Notes: generated from the sequence alone by a model not told the origin. DNA of 64,000 bases from an uncultured Gammaproteobacteria bacterium (GCA_913058345.1 CAJXQR010000003.1:186001-250000), one strand, 5' to 3'. Counted from the first letter of the stretch, positions 1 to 8,249 are shown. Numbers and translations are program-made.

Positions 1-243
1 CGTTATTGGCAAAGCCCCGTGAGCGGGGTGAAATATCCATTGTCGTGGAGCATCGAAATACCTCAGCAGAAGGTGAAAATAACCCTTGCCACTAACCGTA
101 ACGATAGTGAATTTGATGCGCGTAGCACGACTTATAATCTCTATTGGGAAGGAACTGTCGCCATCACCGGCTCACATAAGGGACGAGGGTTTCTAGAAGT
201 TAGCCCGCTACATAATACTGACATGAGTAGCACCGGACAGTGA
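1..243 (+). CDS. AttH/CrtC-family lipocalin-like protein, C-terminal end only
   Basis: The reading frame is open from the first base and stops at 241-243, so only the last 80 residues are visible. They begin RYWQSPVSG and contain YPLSWSIEIP, YWEGTVAITG and GRGFLEV. This is the conserved C-terminal pattern of the AttH/CrtC lipocalin-like family (carotenoid 1,2-hydratase relatives). These proteins often lie beside ABC transporters or in envelope and secondary-metabolite loci; the substrate of most members is unknown. The family ends are usually GYLELTGY-like, and here the motif is GRGFLEVSPLH, so this is a divergent member. The N-terminal two thirds lie outside the window. Family assignment is fairly firm; the function is not known. 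Confidence 0.7.
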   Translation, partial: RYWQSPVSGVKYPLSWSIEIPQQKVKITLATNRNDSEFDARSTTYNLYWEGTVAITGSHKGRGFLEVSPLHNTDMSSTGQ

Positions 244-278
244 TAGCTCGCACTTGGTAATAAAGTGTAAAAGTCTTG

Positions 279-297
279 AAAAGCGTCAGCTTTTTTT
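279..297 (+). terminator. Weak intrinsic terminator after the AttH-like gene
   Basis: A six-base stem (AAAAGC / GCTTTT) with a four-base loop runs straight into seven T residues, 36 bases after the stop codon. The stem is short and half A-T, so termination may be partial. Confidence 0.4.
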
Positions 298-423
298 ACA
301 GTTCTCCTATAAAAAATCAGCGCTTTTTTGTAATTGATTGATATAAAAGCGATTATTTTGTTGGTGTATTTTTTGCTTCCTTTTAGCAACTGAGTGTAAA
401 TCTGTAAAGGGAGTCATAGAAAA

Positions 424-1140
424 ATGAAAAATAAGTTGAAGCTATTAGTAGGAGCTCTGGCTGTTACAGCTGCTAGCGCCCAGGCAAACTATTTAAGTGA
501 CGTCGATATAACGGGCGGCTTTGTCATGTCAGATCTTGGCATTTTTGGGGATGGAAATCCTAACACTTACACGTTGACAATGAGCGACGTATCAGGTTCG
601 GCGACATTCCAAATCCCGCCGGTTGGAACCTCTCTAAGCTGGACGGCTGATGGCAGTCTGGATTTAAGGCAGGTCAACGGTGCCCCTTATCCTTCACCGC
701 CTTTCGGTACGCCGCCACTTCCTGCTTTACCGCTAGTGTTCAACGATACGCCGATTTTTCAGGGGCCTTTCTCCTTTCTGGGTTTTACAGGCTCTAACTT
801 TAGTTTCGATTTTGATAGCGAGACCTATACCAATACCTCAGGCGGGTTTACCGCGCCCTTACCCGGTGTGCCTAACTTTTTAGAAATTAGCTACAGTATT
901 CTCGGTGATGATATTACCATTGACATCGAGGAGAAGGGTTTTGTGAACCCTGCGGCGACGATTGGTACCTTGCTTGCTGGCCTGGATGGTACTCTCGAAG
1001 GGCTACCGGATGGGGTGATTGGTGGCTTTTTTGATATCGATATGACTGTTAAAGGCGTTCCTGAGCCTACATCGTTGGCCTTGTTGGGTTTGGGCTTGTT
1101 TGGTCTTGGTCTGCGCCGCTATAAAGCCAAGCAGGGTTGA
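424..1140 (+). CDS. PEP-CTERM sorting-domain secreted protein
   Basis: A 238-residue exported protein of unknown role. The N-terminus is a Sec signal peptide (positive KNKLK, hydrophobic LLVGALAV, cleavage near SAQA at residue 23). The C-terminus is a textbook PEP-CTERM signal: VPEPTSLALLGLGLFGLG followed by LRRYK. In known systems this signal is recognised by an exosortase in the inner membrane, and substrates are often linked to exopolysaccharide production. The body is rich in Gly, Pro, Phe and Asp and lacks a recognised enzymatic fold. The start ATG has a good ribosome site (GGGAG, about 10 bases upstream). It stands alone between hairpins, immediately before the polysaccharide locus. No exosortase gene is in this window, so it must be elsewhere in the genome if the signal is functional. 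Confidence 0.85.
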   Translation: MKNKLKLLVGALAVTAASAQANYLSDVDITGGFVMSDLGIFGDGNPNTYTLTMSDVSGSATFQIPPVGTSLSWTADGSLDLRQVNGAPYPSPPFGTPPLPALPLVFNDTPIFQGPFSFLGFTGSNFSFDFDSETYTNTSGGFTAPLPGVPNFLEISYSILGDDITIDIEEKGFVNPAATIGTLLAGLDGTLEGLPDGVIGGFFDIDMTVKGVPEPTSLALLGLGLFGLGLRRYKAKQG

Positions 1141-1235
1141 ACCTCAAATACAAAGAGTTTCTGAGGCTTTCTTTCCCTGCGAGGTTGGCCATTTAATCAC
1201 CCTTGTGGAGCTTAGGGAGCCACTGATTAAGCCTG

Positions 1236-1278
1236 CTCAGTTCTGGCGAGCTAAAAACTTTAGCCCGCCAGAACTGAG
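1236..1278. repeat. 43-base near-perfect hairpin
   Basis: The arms CTCAGTTCTGGCG (1236-1248) and CGCCAGAACTGAG (1266-1278) are perfect 13-base complements. After a single A/C mismatch the inner part GCTAAA / TTTAGC pairs as well, leaving a three-base loop (AAC). It lies between the convergent ends of the PEP-CTERM gene and the phosphatase gene. There is no T tract on either side, so it is not a standard intrinsic terminator. It could stabilise the 3' ends of both messages. Confidence 0.75.
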
Positions 1279-1301
1279 TACACGCTTTCTCCAAAGGCAC
1301 C

Positions 1302-1748
1302 TCAGGCAAGTTTAGTGACCCATTGGTCTACACCCCGTTCAATTAAGTCGTAAGCTTTTTTGAAGGCAGTCATATCCTGCCGGTAGGGATCGGGTATTTC
1401 GAGTCGTTCATCCTCCAGTAAGCGAAAGACTTTTCCCCGCGTTGTCGGGTGTCGCTGTTCTATATGCTGCTTCTGACTGACTTCCATAACCAAAATGATA
1501 TCGGCCCAGCGCACAAGTTCATCGTTTAGCTTCGTACCGACGTACTCACTAATATCCAGCTTTTTCTCTGCCATCAGCTGTATCGCCAGCTTATCAGGCG
1601 TATGACCGATAAGCGCCTGGGTGCCTGCTGAGCGAACTTCAATGGGCGCGGCTAGTTGGGTGCTGGCTCGCTGTCGAAATAAGGCTTCTGCCATAGGGCT
1701 GCGGCAAATATTTCCTACGCAACAGATGAGTATTTTTGAAAGCATCAT
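1302..1748 (-). CDS. wzb: Low-molecular-weight protein-tyrosine phosphatase (Wzb/Etp type)
   Basis: A 148-residue cytoplasmic phosphatase, the normal size for the family. The P-loop near the start is CVGNICRS, giving the catalytic CX5R with Cys10 and Arg16. The general acid is Asp120 in IPDPY. In Wzx/Wzy capsule systems such enzymes remove phosphate from the tyrosine-rich tail of the Wzc kinase, and a Wzc with such a tail is encoded 1.7 kb away. Unlike the usual wza-wzb-wzc operon, this gene is on the opposite strand and divergent from wza, so it must have its own promoter. The first ATG (1748) is preceded by GGAG seven bases upstream. Function is well supported by motifs and context. Confidence 0.9.
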   Translation of the reverse strand: MMLSKILICCVGNICRSPMAEALFRQRASTQLAAPIEVRSAGTQALIGHTPDKLAIQLMAEKKLDISEYVGTKLNDELVRWADIILVMEVSQKQHIEQRHPTTRGKVFRLLEDERLEIPDPYRQDMTAFKKAYDLIERGVDQWVTKLA

Positions 1749-1764
1749 GTGGAGACTCCAGTCG

Positions 1765-2031
1765 TTGAATAAAATTATAACAAGATGGTGGCCTCAGCTT
1801 GTGCTGTTTACGACAGCGGTAGTTTTGAATACGTCCGTCGCTGCGGTTGAATAGCCGGCGATGCGGGCTGTCTTCTCTGCCGCTTACCTCCGGGCAGGTA
1901 GCAGCTTCCGGCAAAAGCTCGGCGTAAAAGATTCTGAGCAAAAGGTTTGGTTAAGTCACAGTGAAGTGACATTGCTGAATGGAGGTTATTTATTTGCGTA
2001 TACGGGGGCTCCTAAAGGAACTTTTTGTTGA
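1765..2031 (+). pseudogene. Probable decayed gene for a small secreted protein (in-frame TAG)
   Basis: A TTG at 1765, ten bases after GGAG, opens a frame encoding a convincing signal peptide (MNKIITRWW, then hydrophobic PQLVLFTTAVVLN, then TSVAA). It hits a TAG at 1852-1854 after 29 codons. The same frame then stays open for another 58 codons to 2031 and has protein-like sequence, including QKVWLSHSEVTLLNGG. This tryptophan/leucine/asparagine-glycine pattern recalls the GfcB/YjbF group of capsule-associated proteins, but only weakly. The position, between wzb and wza, is where group 4 capsule loci carry such genes. It may be a gene broken by a nonsense mutation, or a short peptide ending at 1854. 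Confidence 0.4.
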
Positions 2032-2139
2032 TAGTGGAATACAAATGAGCCTCGATTGAGGAATTGAGTGTTAGGCTTAAAAAAGACTTGAATGCATTTT
2101 TAAACGCTCTATCATCACTGCTCAAAATGACAGGTCGCT

Positions 2140-3345
2140 ATGGACGGTAATACTGGAATGTCAGAGATGAAGTTGAAAGGTTTAGCAGCACATATAACAA
2201 CAAATGCAAGTGCCTGCTTGGTGTTTTCATTATTATTACTCACGGGTTTTACTGGCTGCGCTGTGGCGCCGGGCATGCAAACTTACGCGATGCGAGAGCA
2301 GTCAAGCGTGCGTATGCCGGGTAAGTCAGGCGATCAAACCCCACCTGAAAATGTCAGCGTTAAAAGCATTGATGCCGAGTTGATTCAGTCAATCGCGATG
2401 CGGCAACAACAGGCCGCAGCGGTTCGCCAGGCTGATACAAGCAATCAGGAGTTGATCGATAAGTACACCTATCGCTTAGGTCCTGCCGACATTATTTCTA
2501 TTACCGTGTGGGATCACCCCGAACTCACTATCCCTGCCGGTGGCGAGCGTAGCGCAATACAAGCTGGCACCATGATTGCGAATGATGGCACCATCTATTA
2601 CCCCTATGTGGGTGTTCTTCATCTTGCGGGTAAAACGCTAGCGGAAGCTCGCGAGCTTCTCACAGAAAGACTGGGTAAATACATTGAAGATGTAAAACTT
2701 GATGTGCGCATGGCCGATTTTAAAAGCCAGCGTGTTTATATCGTGGGTGAAGTCAAAGAGCCCGGTATAAAACATATCAACGATTTACCACCCACCATGC
2801 TCGAAATGATTAACCGCTCTGGAGGCTTTGCCCCTGAGGCTGACCGCCGCAATATCACGTTGACACGCAACGGGCAAACCTACCGTGTTGACCTGTTGGC
2901 ACTGTATGAAAATGGCGACAGCAGCCAGAACGTACTACTCGAACCGGGTGATGTAGTTAATGTTTGGGACAGGCAGCTCAATAAAGTCTTTGTGCTAGGC
3001 GAAGTGAATACCCCCGGTTCTTATTTAATGAATAAACACCGTAAGAGTCTGGCTGAAGCCTTGAGTGACGCCGGCGGTGTTGACGAGCTGACCTCAAATC
3101 CTGGGCAAATCTTCGTTGTACGGGGTGGTATCGAAAGCGCAGAAATTTATCACCTCGATGCGCGCAGTCCCGACGCCTTGCTTCTGGCCGACCGCTTTGC
3201 ATTGTTACCGCGTGATGTTATTTATGTTGATGCTGCCGATATTGTGCGTTGGAACCGAGTCATCACGAACGTGTCACAGACTGTCACTACACTTCAAAAT
3301 GCCTCAAGAACCAACTTCCCTCTCTTCAATGGCGGTGGTAACTAA
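2140..3345 (+). CDS. wza: Wza-type outer-membrane polysaccharide export lipoprotein
   Basis: A 401-residue outer-membrane export channel subunit. The N-terminus has a lipoprotein signal with lipobox FTGC (Cys40 from the first ATG). A Poly_export domain follows at about residues 105-195 (YRLGPADIISITVWDHPEL). Two SLBB domains come next, at about 200-275 (VYIVGEVKEPG) and 285-360 (VFVLGEVNTPG). The C-terminal helix (about 365-390) contains RWNRVITNVSQTV and would form the outer-membrane alpha barrel in Wza. Wza normally stacks on the Wzc kinase, encoded next. The ATG at 2140 has AGG five bases upstream; an ATG at 2167 would shorten the signal region and is also possible. No gene overlaps it, and 146 bases separate it from wzc. 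Confidence 0.93.
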   Translation: MDGNTGMSEMKLKGLAAHITTNASACLVFSLLLLTGFTGCAVAPGMQTYAMREQSSVRMPGKSGDQTPPENVSVKSIDAELIQSIAMRQQQAAAVRQADTSNQELIDKYTYRLGPADIISITVWDHPELTIPAGGERSAIQAGTMIANDGTIYYPYVGVLHLAGKTLAEARELLTERLGKYIEDVKLDVRMADFKSQRVYIVGEVKEPGIKHINDLPPTMLEMINRSGGFAPEADRRNITLTRNGQTYRVDLLALYENGDSSQNVLLEPGDVVNVWDRQLNKVFVLGEVNTPGSYLMNKHRKSLAEALSDAGGVDELTSNPGQIFVVRGGIESAEIYHLDARSPDALLLADRFALLPRDVIYVDAADIVRWNRVITNVSQTVTTLQNASRTNFPLFNGGGN

Positions 3346-3491
3346 CCAGCTACTTGTGTGAGGTGTGTCAGGCAGTCGTTGATTAGGCATAGGTGATTAG
3401 ACATCGGCGTACACCCTATCTGTCGAAGTAAATTTAGCCCCTTAAGAATAGGTGCTATAGAGCACATTTAGAGCTTGTATAAAGGACTTCA

Positions 3492-5750
3492 ATGAACGAT
3501 TCGACAGCTCAAGGCCCATCACAAAATAATCCACAAAGGCGTATGACTAACAACCTCCCAAACGCTACGCGCTACGATGATGAAGTCGATCTTGGCGAAT
3601 ACCTGGGCATGCTATTGGCCTATAAATGGTTGATAGCAGCGGTAACGATACTCGGTGTTTTAATCGGTCTCAGTTATGTACTTATTGCGACGCCTATTTA
3701 TCAAGCCAATGCCCTGATTCAAGTTGAAGACCAACAAGCTAGTGCCTTAGCAGGCCTTGAAGATGTAGCTGGTTTGTTAGAAGGCGACGCGGCGTTCGAA
3801 GGCGAGATGCAGTTGTTGCGCTCACGATTGGTGATTAGAAAAGCGGTGGAACAACTCTCGCTGAATATTGTGGCTGAGCCCCGTTATTTCCCCTTATTGG
3901 GTCGTGCCATTGCACGCCGTTATTCCTCTACACATGAAGGCGTTGCCAAGCCCTGGTTTGCTCAACCCCAATTCGCCTGGGGTGGCGAAGACATTGCCGT
4001 TGATTTTTTCGACGTACCAGAAGATTTGTTGGGCGTACCTCTGCGGCTGCTTGCTGGCCAGGAGGGGAGTTACACCTTATTGGATGAAGATAAAAAATTA
4101 CTGCTTAAAGGTGAAGTAGGCAAGCTTGTTGAAAAAGACGGGCTTACATTGTTTGTTGCCAGGTTAAAGGCACGCCCTGGCAGTCAGTTTGAATTATTAC
4201 GCCTTTCCCCAATGGATGCTATAAAACGCGTGCTGGATAATCTGGGTGTGAGTGAGAGGGGCAAAAATTCAGGGATGTTAGGCATAACCCTTACTGGGCC
4301 AGATAAAATACAGATCACGGCACTGCTCAATAAGATTGCCGATGTGTATGTGGAGCAGAATGTGGCCCGCAGTTCTGCGGAAGCTGAACTCTCTTTAAGC
4401 TTTCTTGAAAAACAACTGCCTCCCCTTAAAGAGCGCGTAGATGCGGCTGAAAATGCCTACAACCTCTATCGCACACAACACGGCTCGGTTGATCTGGCGA
4501 CAGAGACCCAGTCAGTATTAGCGGGACTAGTCAATGTCGAGCAATCGCTACTAGAACTGCAACAGGAAAGAGATGAACTGCGCAATCGGTTTAAACCCGC
4601 CCATCCGGTCATTAAAGCACTCGATGACAAAATCAATCTCTTAAGTGATCACAGTAGTGAGTTAGAGTCTCACGCTGATCGGCTCCCTGCAACCCAGCGG
4701 GATATTTTACGTCTGGCCCGCGACGTAGAAGTTAACACCATGCTGTATACAAAGCTGCTCAATATCGCCCAGGAACTACGTGTCGTGAAGGCGGGCACCG
4801 TGGGTAATGTGCGTATTATTGATCATGCTCTGGTACCCGAAGAGCCCATAAAACCGAAGAAAGCGCTGATAATGGTGTTGGCCTTAGTGGTTTCATTATT
4901 TTTTGGTATTGCCCTGGTGTTTTTGCTTAACGCGATGCGCGGGGGTGTGAACGATCCAGACCAGCTTGAACAGCGGCTAGGTTTACCTGTGTACGCCTCA
5001 ATTATGCACAGCAAACGACAAGCCAAAATGAATAAAGCCAGTAAAAAAACCGGTGAGCCCATTGGTGTGCTTGCGCAATTACATGCACAGGAATTAGCAA
5101 TAGAAAGTTTTCGCAGTCTCAACACCAGCCTTTACTTCTCACTCAAACAGGCCAGTAATAATATTATTATGATAGCGGGCGCTAGCCCCAGTATAGGCAA
5201 ATCATTCACCGCTATAAACCTGGCGGCAACTATGGCTGGCTCGGGAATAAAAGTCTTGCTCATTGATGGAGACTTACGCCGTGGTATCTTGCACAAATAT
5301 ACCCGTGATGGGCGTGACAAGGGACTCTCTGAGCTAATTACGGAAAATGCAAAGGATGCTTCAGGTTATATTCATCCCACAGGTGTAGATGGTCTGGATT
5401 TTATGCCCACCGGGAAGCTACCACCAAACCCAGCCGAACTATTACTGCATGAGGCCTTTAAACAACAACTCGATGTGCTGTCGAGGCAATATGACCAGGT
5501 GATTATCGACAGTCCACCCATTCTAGCCGTTACCGATGCTGCAATAATAGGCAGAAATGCAGCGACTACCCTGCTAGTGGTGAAAGCAAATTTCCACCCT
5601 ATGCGTGAATTAGAGCAGGCGACGAAACAGTTGCAACAAGCAGGCATTGATATTAAGGGTATTGTGTTTAATGACGTTGAGCGCAATACCGGGCGTTACG
5701 GTTATGGGAAATATGTTTATCAGTATGAGTATAACAACGGGAAAACGTAA
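3492..5750 (+). CDS. wzc: Wzc-type polysaccharide co-polymerase and tyrosine autokinase
   Basis: A 752-residue inner-membrane protein controlling chain length and export. The Wzz domain has transmembrane segments at about residues 45-67 and 455-480, enclosing a periplasmic part with coiled-coil sequence (about 290-430). The cytoplasmic BY-kinase domain has Walker A at 563-571 (GASPSIGKS, Lys570), Walker A' at 589-594 (LLIDGD, Asp592 and Asp594) and Walker B ending at Asp673 (VIIDSPP). The tail carries a cluster of six tyrosines (736, 738, 741, 743, 745, 747), the usual autophosphorylation site and the target of Wzb. All kinase motifs look intact. The ATG has AAGGA seven bases upstream. It is the second gene after wza and defines the locus as a Wzx/Wzy-dependent system. 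Confidence 0.95.
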   Translation: MNDSTAQGPSQNNPQRRMTNNLPNATRYDDEVDLGEYLGMLLAYKWLIAAVTILGVLIGLSYVLIATPIYQANALIQVEDQQASALAGLEDVAGLLEGDAAFEGEMQLLRSRLVIRKAVEQLSLNIVAEPRYFPLLGRAIARRYSSTHEGVAKPWFAQPQFAWGGEDIAVDFFDVPEDLLGVPLRLLAGQEGSYTLLDEDKKLLLKGEVGKLVEKDGLTLFVARLKARPGSQFELLRLSPMDAIKRVLDNLGVSERGKNSGMLGITLTGPDKIQITALLNKIADVYVEQNVARSSAEAELSLSFLEKQLPPLKERVDAAENAYNLYRTQHGSVDLATETQSVLAGLVNVEQSLLELQQERDELRNRFKPAHPVIKALDDKINLLSDHSSELESHADRLPATQRDILRLARDVEVNTMLYTKLLNIAQELRVVKAGTVGNVRIIDHALVPEEPIKPKKALIMVLALVVSLFFGIALVFLLNAMRGGVNDPDQLEQRLGLPVYASIMHSKRQAKMNKASKKTGEPIGVLAQLHAQELAIESFRSLNTSLYFSLKQASNNIIMIAGASPSIGKSFTAINLAATMAGSGIKVLLIDGDLRRGILHKYTRDGRDKGLSELITENAKDASGYIHPTGVDGLDFMPTGKLPPNPAELLLHEAFKQQLDVLSRQYDQVIIDSPPILAVTDAAIIGRNAATTLLVVKANFHPMRELEQATKQLQQAGIDIKGIVFNDVERNTGRYGYGKYVYQYEYNNGKT

Positions 5751-6306
5751 CTCTGGTGGTGAGAATTAGGAAACAATTTCGTCTATGCGACTACAACTGT
5801 ATAACGAAAGTTTAAAAGAGGGGGAAACTGAAGCTTCTCTAAGTAAAGATTTTAACGAGGTTTACGAACGCGAAAAAAAACCGAAAGATACTTTGTTCCA
5901 AGATCCATAAAATAGCTAATTACAAGAGTACAATGTTTATTAATTCGCCTTACTTGGAACATTTTTGCAGCTAAACCAAATATTTTGGGGTTAGATAATT
6001 TTGCAAGAGTACATCAGGAAAATTTTGTCAATGATATTTAAAGTGTACGTCCGAAGCAGAGCGGCCACTTTGTGTTAGTAAAGGCTGATATTATCAATTT
6101 ACAGAGATTTCTGAATTCATTGGGTGGAAGAAGAAAAGACCGAGCAGTTTTTGGTGCTGAGACAAGCCATGGCATATATTTACATGGTGACACCGATAAG
6201 GCTCTTAAGCTGTTTAGTTATGAAGCACTCTGCAAAAAAATACAGGTTTTGAGCTTGTATTAAGTTGGCACTAACATAATGTATCTTAAAAACTCGAGAA
6301 AAAAAC
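5751..6306. other. AT-rich gap between wzc and wzx with short remnant-like ORFs
   Basis: This stretch of 556 bases is visibly richer in A and T than wzc. It holds the 41-codon ORF listed separately. It also holds a second open frame reading from about 6042 to 6263 with protein-like sequence (VKADIINLQRFLNSLGG, then GAETSHGIYLHGD) and no good start codon or ribosome site. The latter looks like the remains of a longer gene whose family I cannot name. No terminator, tRNA or known regulatory element was seen. Confidence 0.4.
5785..5910 (+). CDS. Possible 41-residue charged small protein
   Basis: A small ATG-initiated ORF 34 bases after wzc, with AGGAAA about 12 bases upstream. The product is strongly charged (KEGETEASLSKDF, then YEREKKPKD) and would be soluble. 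No family is recognised. Its position at the end of the wza-wzc group and its ribosome-site-like sequence are the only support; it may equally be chance or debris. Confidence 0.22.
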   Translation: MRLQLYNESLKEGETEASLSKDFNEVYEREKKPKDTLFQDP

Positions 6307-7599
6307 TTGATTCTAAATAAGGTATTGATGGGTTCGGGTGCCATTAAAGTACTCAGTGTGGGGCTTGTTTTCCTGACAGGCGTTTTTCTTTCCAGATCTA
6401 TGGGACCAGAGAGCTATGGAATTTATACTTATGCATATACGATTGTTATATTAACAAGTCTGGCGATATCTGGTGGCCTCTCAACATTGCTCTTACGTGC
6501 TGTCGCTCAATATCAGTTAAAAGAAGAATGGTGCTATATAAATGGTATTAAAAAACGTGCCAATCAGCTGGTGGTTATTGGAAGTGTTTTTTTATCAGTA
6601 ATATTAATCGCTTATATCGTCAATATTACTGATCCAGTAGTAAAGTCTACGCATTATTTTTCATTGTTTGTGATACCAATTTTATCATTATCTGTGGTGA
6701 GAACGTCTGTATTACGCGGTTTCAATCAACCAATTCTAGCTCAATTAGCCGATGACATTATCCGGCCTGGAATGTTTTTGGCTTTATTGGTGGTTGGTTT
6801 TTATATGTCTAAATTGACACCGGTAGTGGCCATGGCTATGTATGCTGCATCAAGTCTTGCAGCGTTGATAGCGGGGTTTTACTTCTTAAAGAAAAACACC
6901 CCAGTTAGAATTCAGAAAGCAAAAATAGACTATCAAAATCATAAGTGGATAAAGCAGATGTTGCCGTTTACGTTGATTGCTGTTATTCAAATGTTGAATA
7001 GTCAGCTAGACGTATTGATGTTAGGTTCCATGATGACCCATGCTGATGTTGGTCTGTATCAAGTAGCAGCTCAAATTGTAATTTTAATTGGATTTCCGTT
7101 GCTAATTATAAACTATGTTTTGACTTCAAAATTTGCACAGCACTTCATGGCTAATGAACTGAATATTGTGCAACAGCTAGTGGATGGAGCAACAAAGATA
7201 ATACTTGTCATTAGTATCCCTGTGGTAATTTTTTTTATCGCGCTAGGAGAGCATTTTGTCGATGTGGTTTTTGGTAAGGCCTATTTAAATTCATATGCCC
7301 CTTTGTTGATTTTAATGGTAGGGCAGGTCGTAAATGCCTGGATAGGATCGGTAGGGGTACTATTAAATATGGCTGGTTATGAAATGTTGGCAGCTAAAGG
7401 ATTAGGCGTGTCTTTATTAGCAAATTTTAGCCTTAATTATTACTTGATACCGTCTATGGGTGTTAATGGCGCTGCTATTGCTACAAGTTTTACTCTCGTA
7501 ATATGGAACCTTTATATGGCTAAAATCTTATGGCAGAAGAAAAAGATTAAAGCAGGAGTGTTTGGATTGTTGATGCCTGATAAGAGGGTGACACGTTGA
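6307..7599 (+). CDS. wzx: Wzx-type lipid-linked oligosaccharide flippase
   Basis: A 430-residue polytopic membrane protein of the MOP/PST flippase family, with about twelve hydrophobic segments. The N-terminal pattern GVFLSRSMGPESYGIYTYA matches the family signature around helices 1-2. It should move the undecaprenyl-linked repeat unit from the cytoplasmic to the periplasmic face of the inner membrane. No ATG opens the frame at the expected place. TTG at 6307 is the first candidate, with a weak GAG upstream; ATG at 6328 is the alternative and would remove seven residues. The stop overlaps the start of the sulfotransferase gene, so the two are probably translated together. The DNA is clearly richer in A and T than the flanking house-keeping genes. 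Confidence 0.9.
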   Translation: MILNKVLMGSGAIKVLSVGLVFLTGVFLSRSMGPESYGIYTYAYTIVILTSLAISGGLSTLLLRAVAQYQLKEEWCYINGIKKRANQLVVIGSVFLSVILIAYIVNITDPVVKSTHYFSLFVIPILSLSVVRTSVLRGFNQPILAQLADDIIRPGMFLALLVVGFYMSKLTPVVAMAMYAASSLAALIAGFYFLKKNTPVRIQKAKIDYQNHKWIKQMLPFTLIAVIQMLNSQLDVLMLGSMMTHADVGLYQVAAQIVILIGFPLLIINYVLTSKFAQHFMANELNIVQQLVDGATKIILVISIPVVIFFIALGEHFVDVVFGKAYLNSYAPLLILMVGQVVNAWIGSVGVLLNMAGYEMLAAKGLGVSLLANFSLNYYLIPSMGVNGAAIATSFTLVIWNLYMAKILWQKKKIKAGVFGLLMPDKRVTR

Positions 7600-8249
7600 T
7601 AAATACCGTTGGTAAAATTAGGCATAAATTGAATTTATATCGGCGCTACCCGCATTGGAATAAGTCGAAGTGTATCTTTATTCATGTGCCAAAAGCCGCA
7701 GGTACGAGTATAAATAAAGCCATTTATGGGCGAACACTTGGTCACTATAGGGCGGCTGAAATTGAAAAGAAATTCCCGAATTTGTATTTCGATTGTTTTA
7801 CGTTTTCTTTTGTAAGAAACCCTTGGGATAGGTTGTTTTCTGCATATAAATTCGCGAAGGCTGGAGGAACTGAGTCTATGGGGGTTTCAAGCCCTGAGAA
7901 ATATAAAATTCCCGAATTTGAGTCTTTTGAGCGTTTTGTTTTTGAATGGTTTTACAAGAAAGATATTGAAAAGGAGGATTATATTTTTCAACCGCAATGG
8001 TGTTTTTTGTGTGACCAGGAATCAAATATAATGGTTGATTATGTCGGTAAAACTGAAAGTCTTGAGAAAGATATTCAATTTGTAGAAAGTAAAATTGCGA
8101 GAAGGTTAGATATTATGCGGGTTAACTCTACAAGTCAAGAAACAGGCTTTGAGAAGGCTTATACTCATCCCGATATGATAGAGGTGGTAAGACTTAAATA
8201 TAAAAAAGATATTAATTTATTTGGATATAATGGTATTTCATTAAAATGA
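7596..8249 (+). CDS. Sulfotransferase family 2 protein (PAPS-dependent, probable carbohydrate sulfotransferase)
   Basis: A 217-residue protein with the two PAPS-binding signatures of the Sulfotransfer_2 family. The 5'-phosphosulfate loop is HVPKAAGTS at residues 30-38, and the 3'-phosphate motif is FVRNPWDRLFSAY at about 72-84. The family moves sulfate from PAPS to hydroxyls of sugars. Sitting between wzx and a glycosyltransferase, it most likely sulfates the exopolysaccharide repeat, though the acceptor is not shown by sequence. It has no signal peptide or membrane span, so it would act in the cytoplasm before export. Start is TTG at 7596, overlapping the wzx stop (TTGA) and preceded by AGAGGG. 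Its end overlaps the next start by four bases. Confidence 0.85.
   Translation: MINTVGKIRHKLNLYRRYPHWNKSKCIFIHVPKAAGTSINKAIYGRTLGHYRAAEIEKKFPNLYFDCFTFSFVRNPWDRLFSAYKFAKAGGTESMGVSSPEKYKIPEFESFERFVFEWFYKKDIEKEDYIFQPQWCFLCDQESNIMVDYVGKTESLEKDIQFVESKIARRLDIMRVNSTSQETGFEKAYTHPDMIEVVRLKYKKDINLFGYNGISLK

Noticed and set aside
1855-2139. Possible JUMPstart or ops element before wza
   Set aside because: I looked for GGCGGTAG-like sequence before the polysaccharide genes and found none.
6072-6263. 63-codon ORF before wzx taken as a gene
   Set aside because: The only start is a GTG without ribosome site; better read as the tail of a lost gene, and described in the gap.
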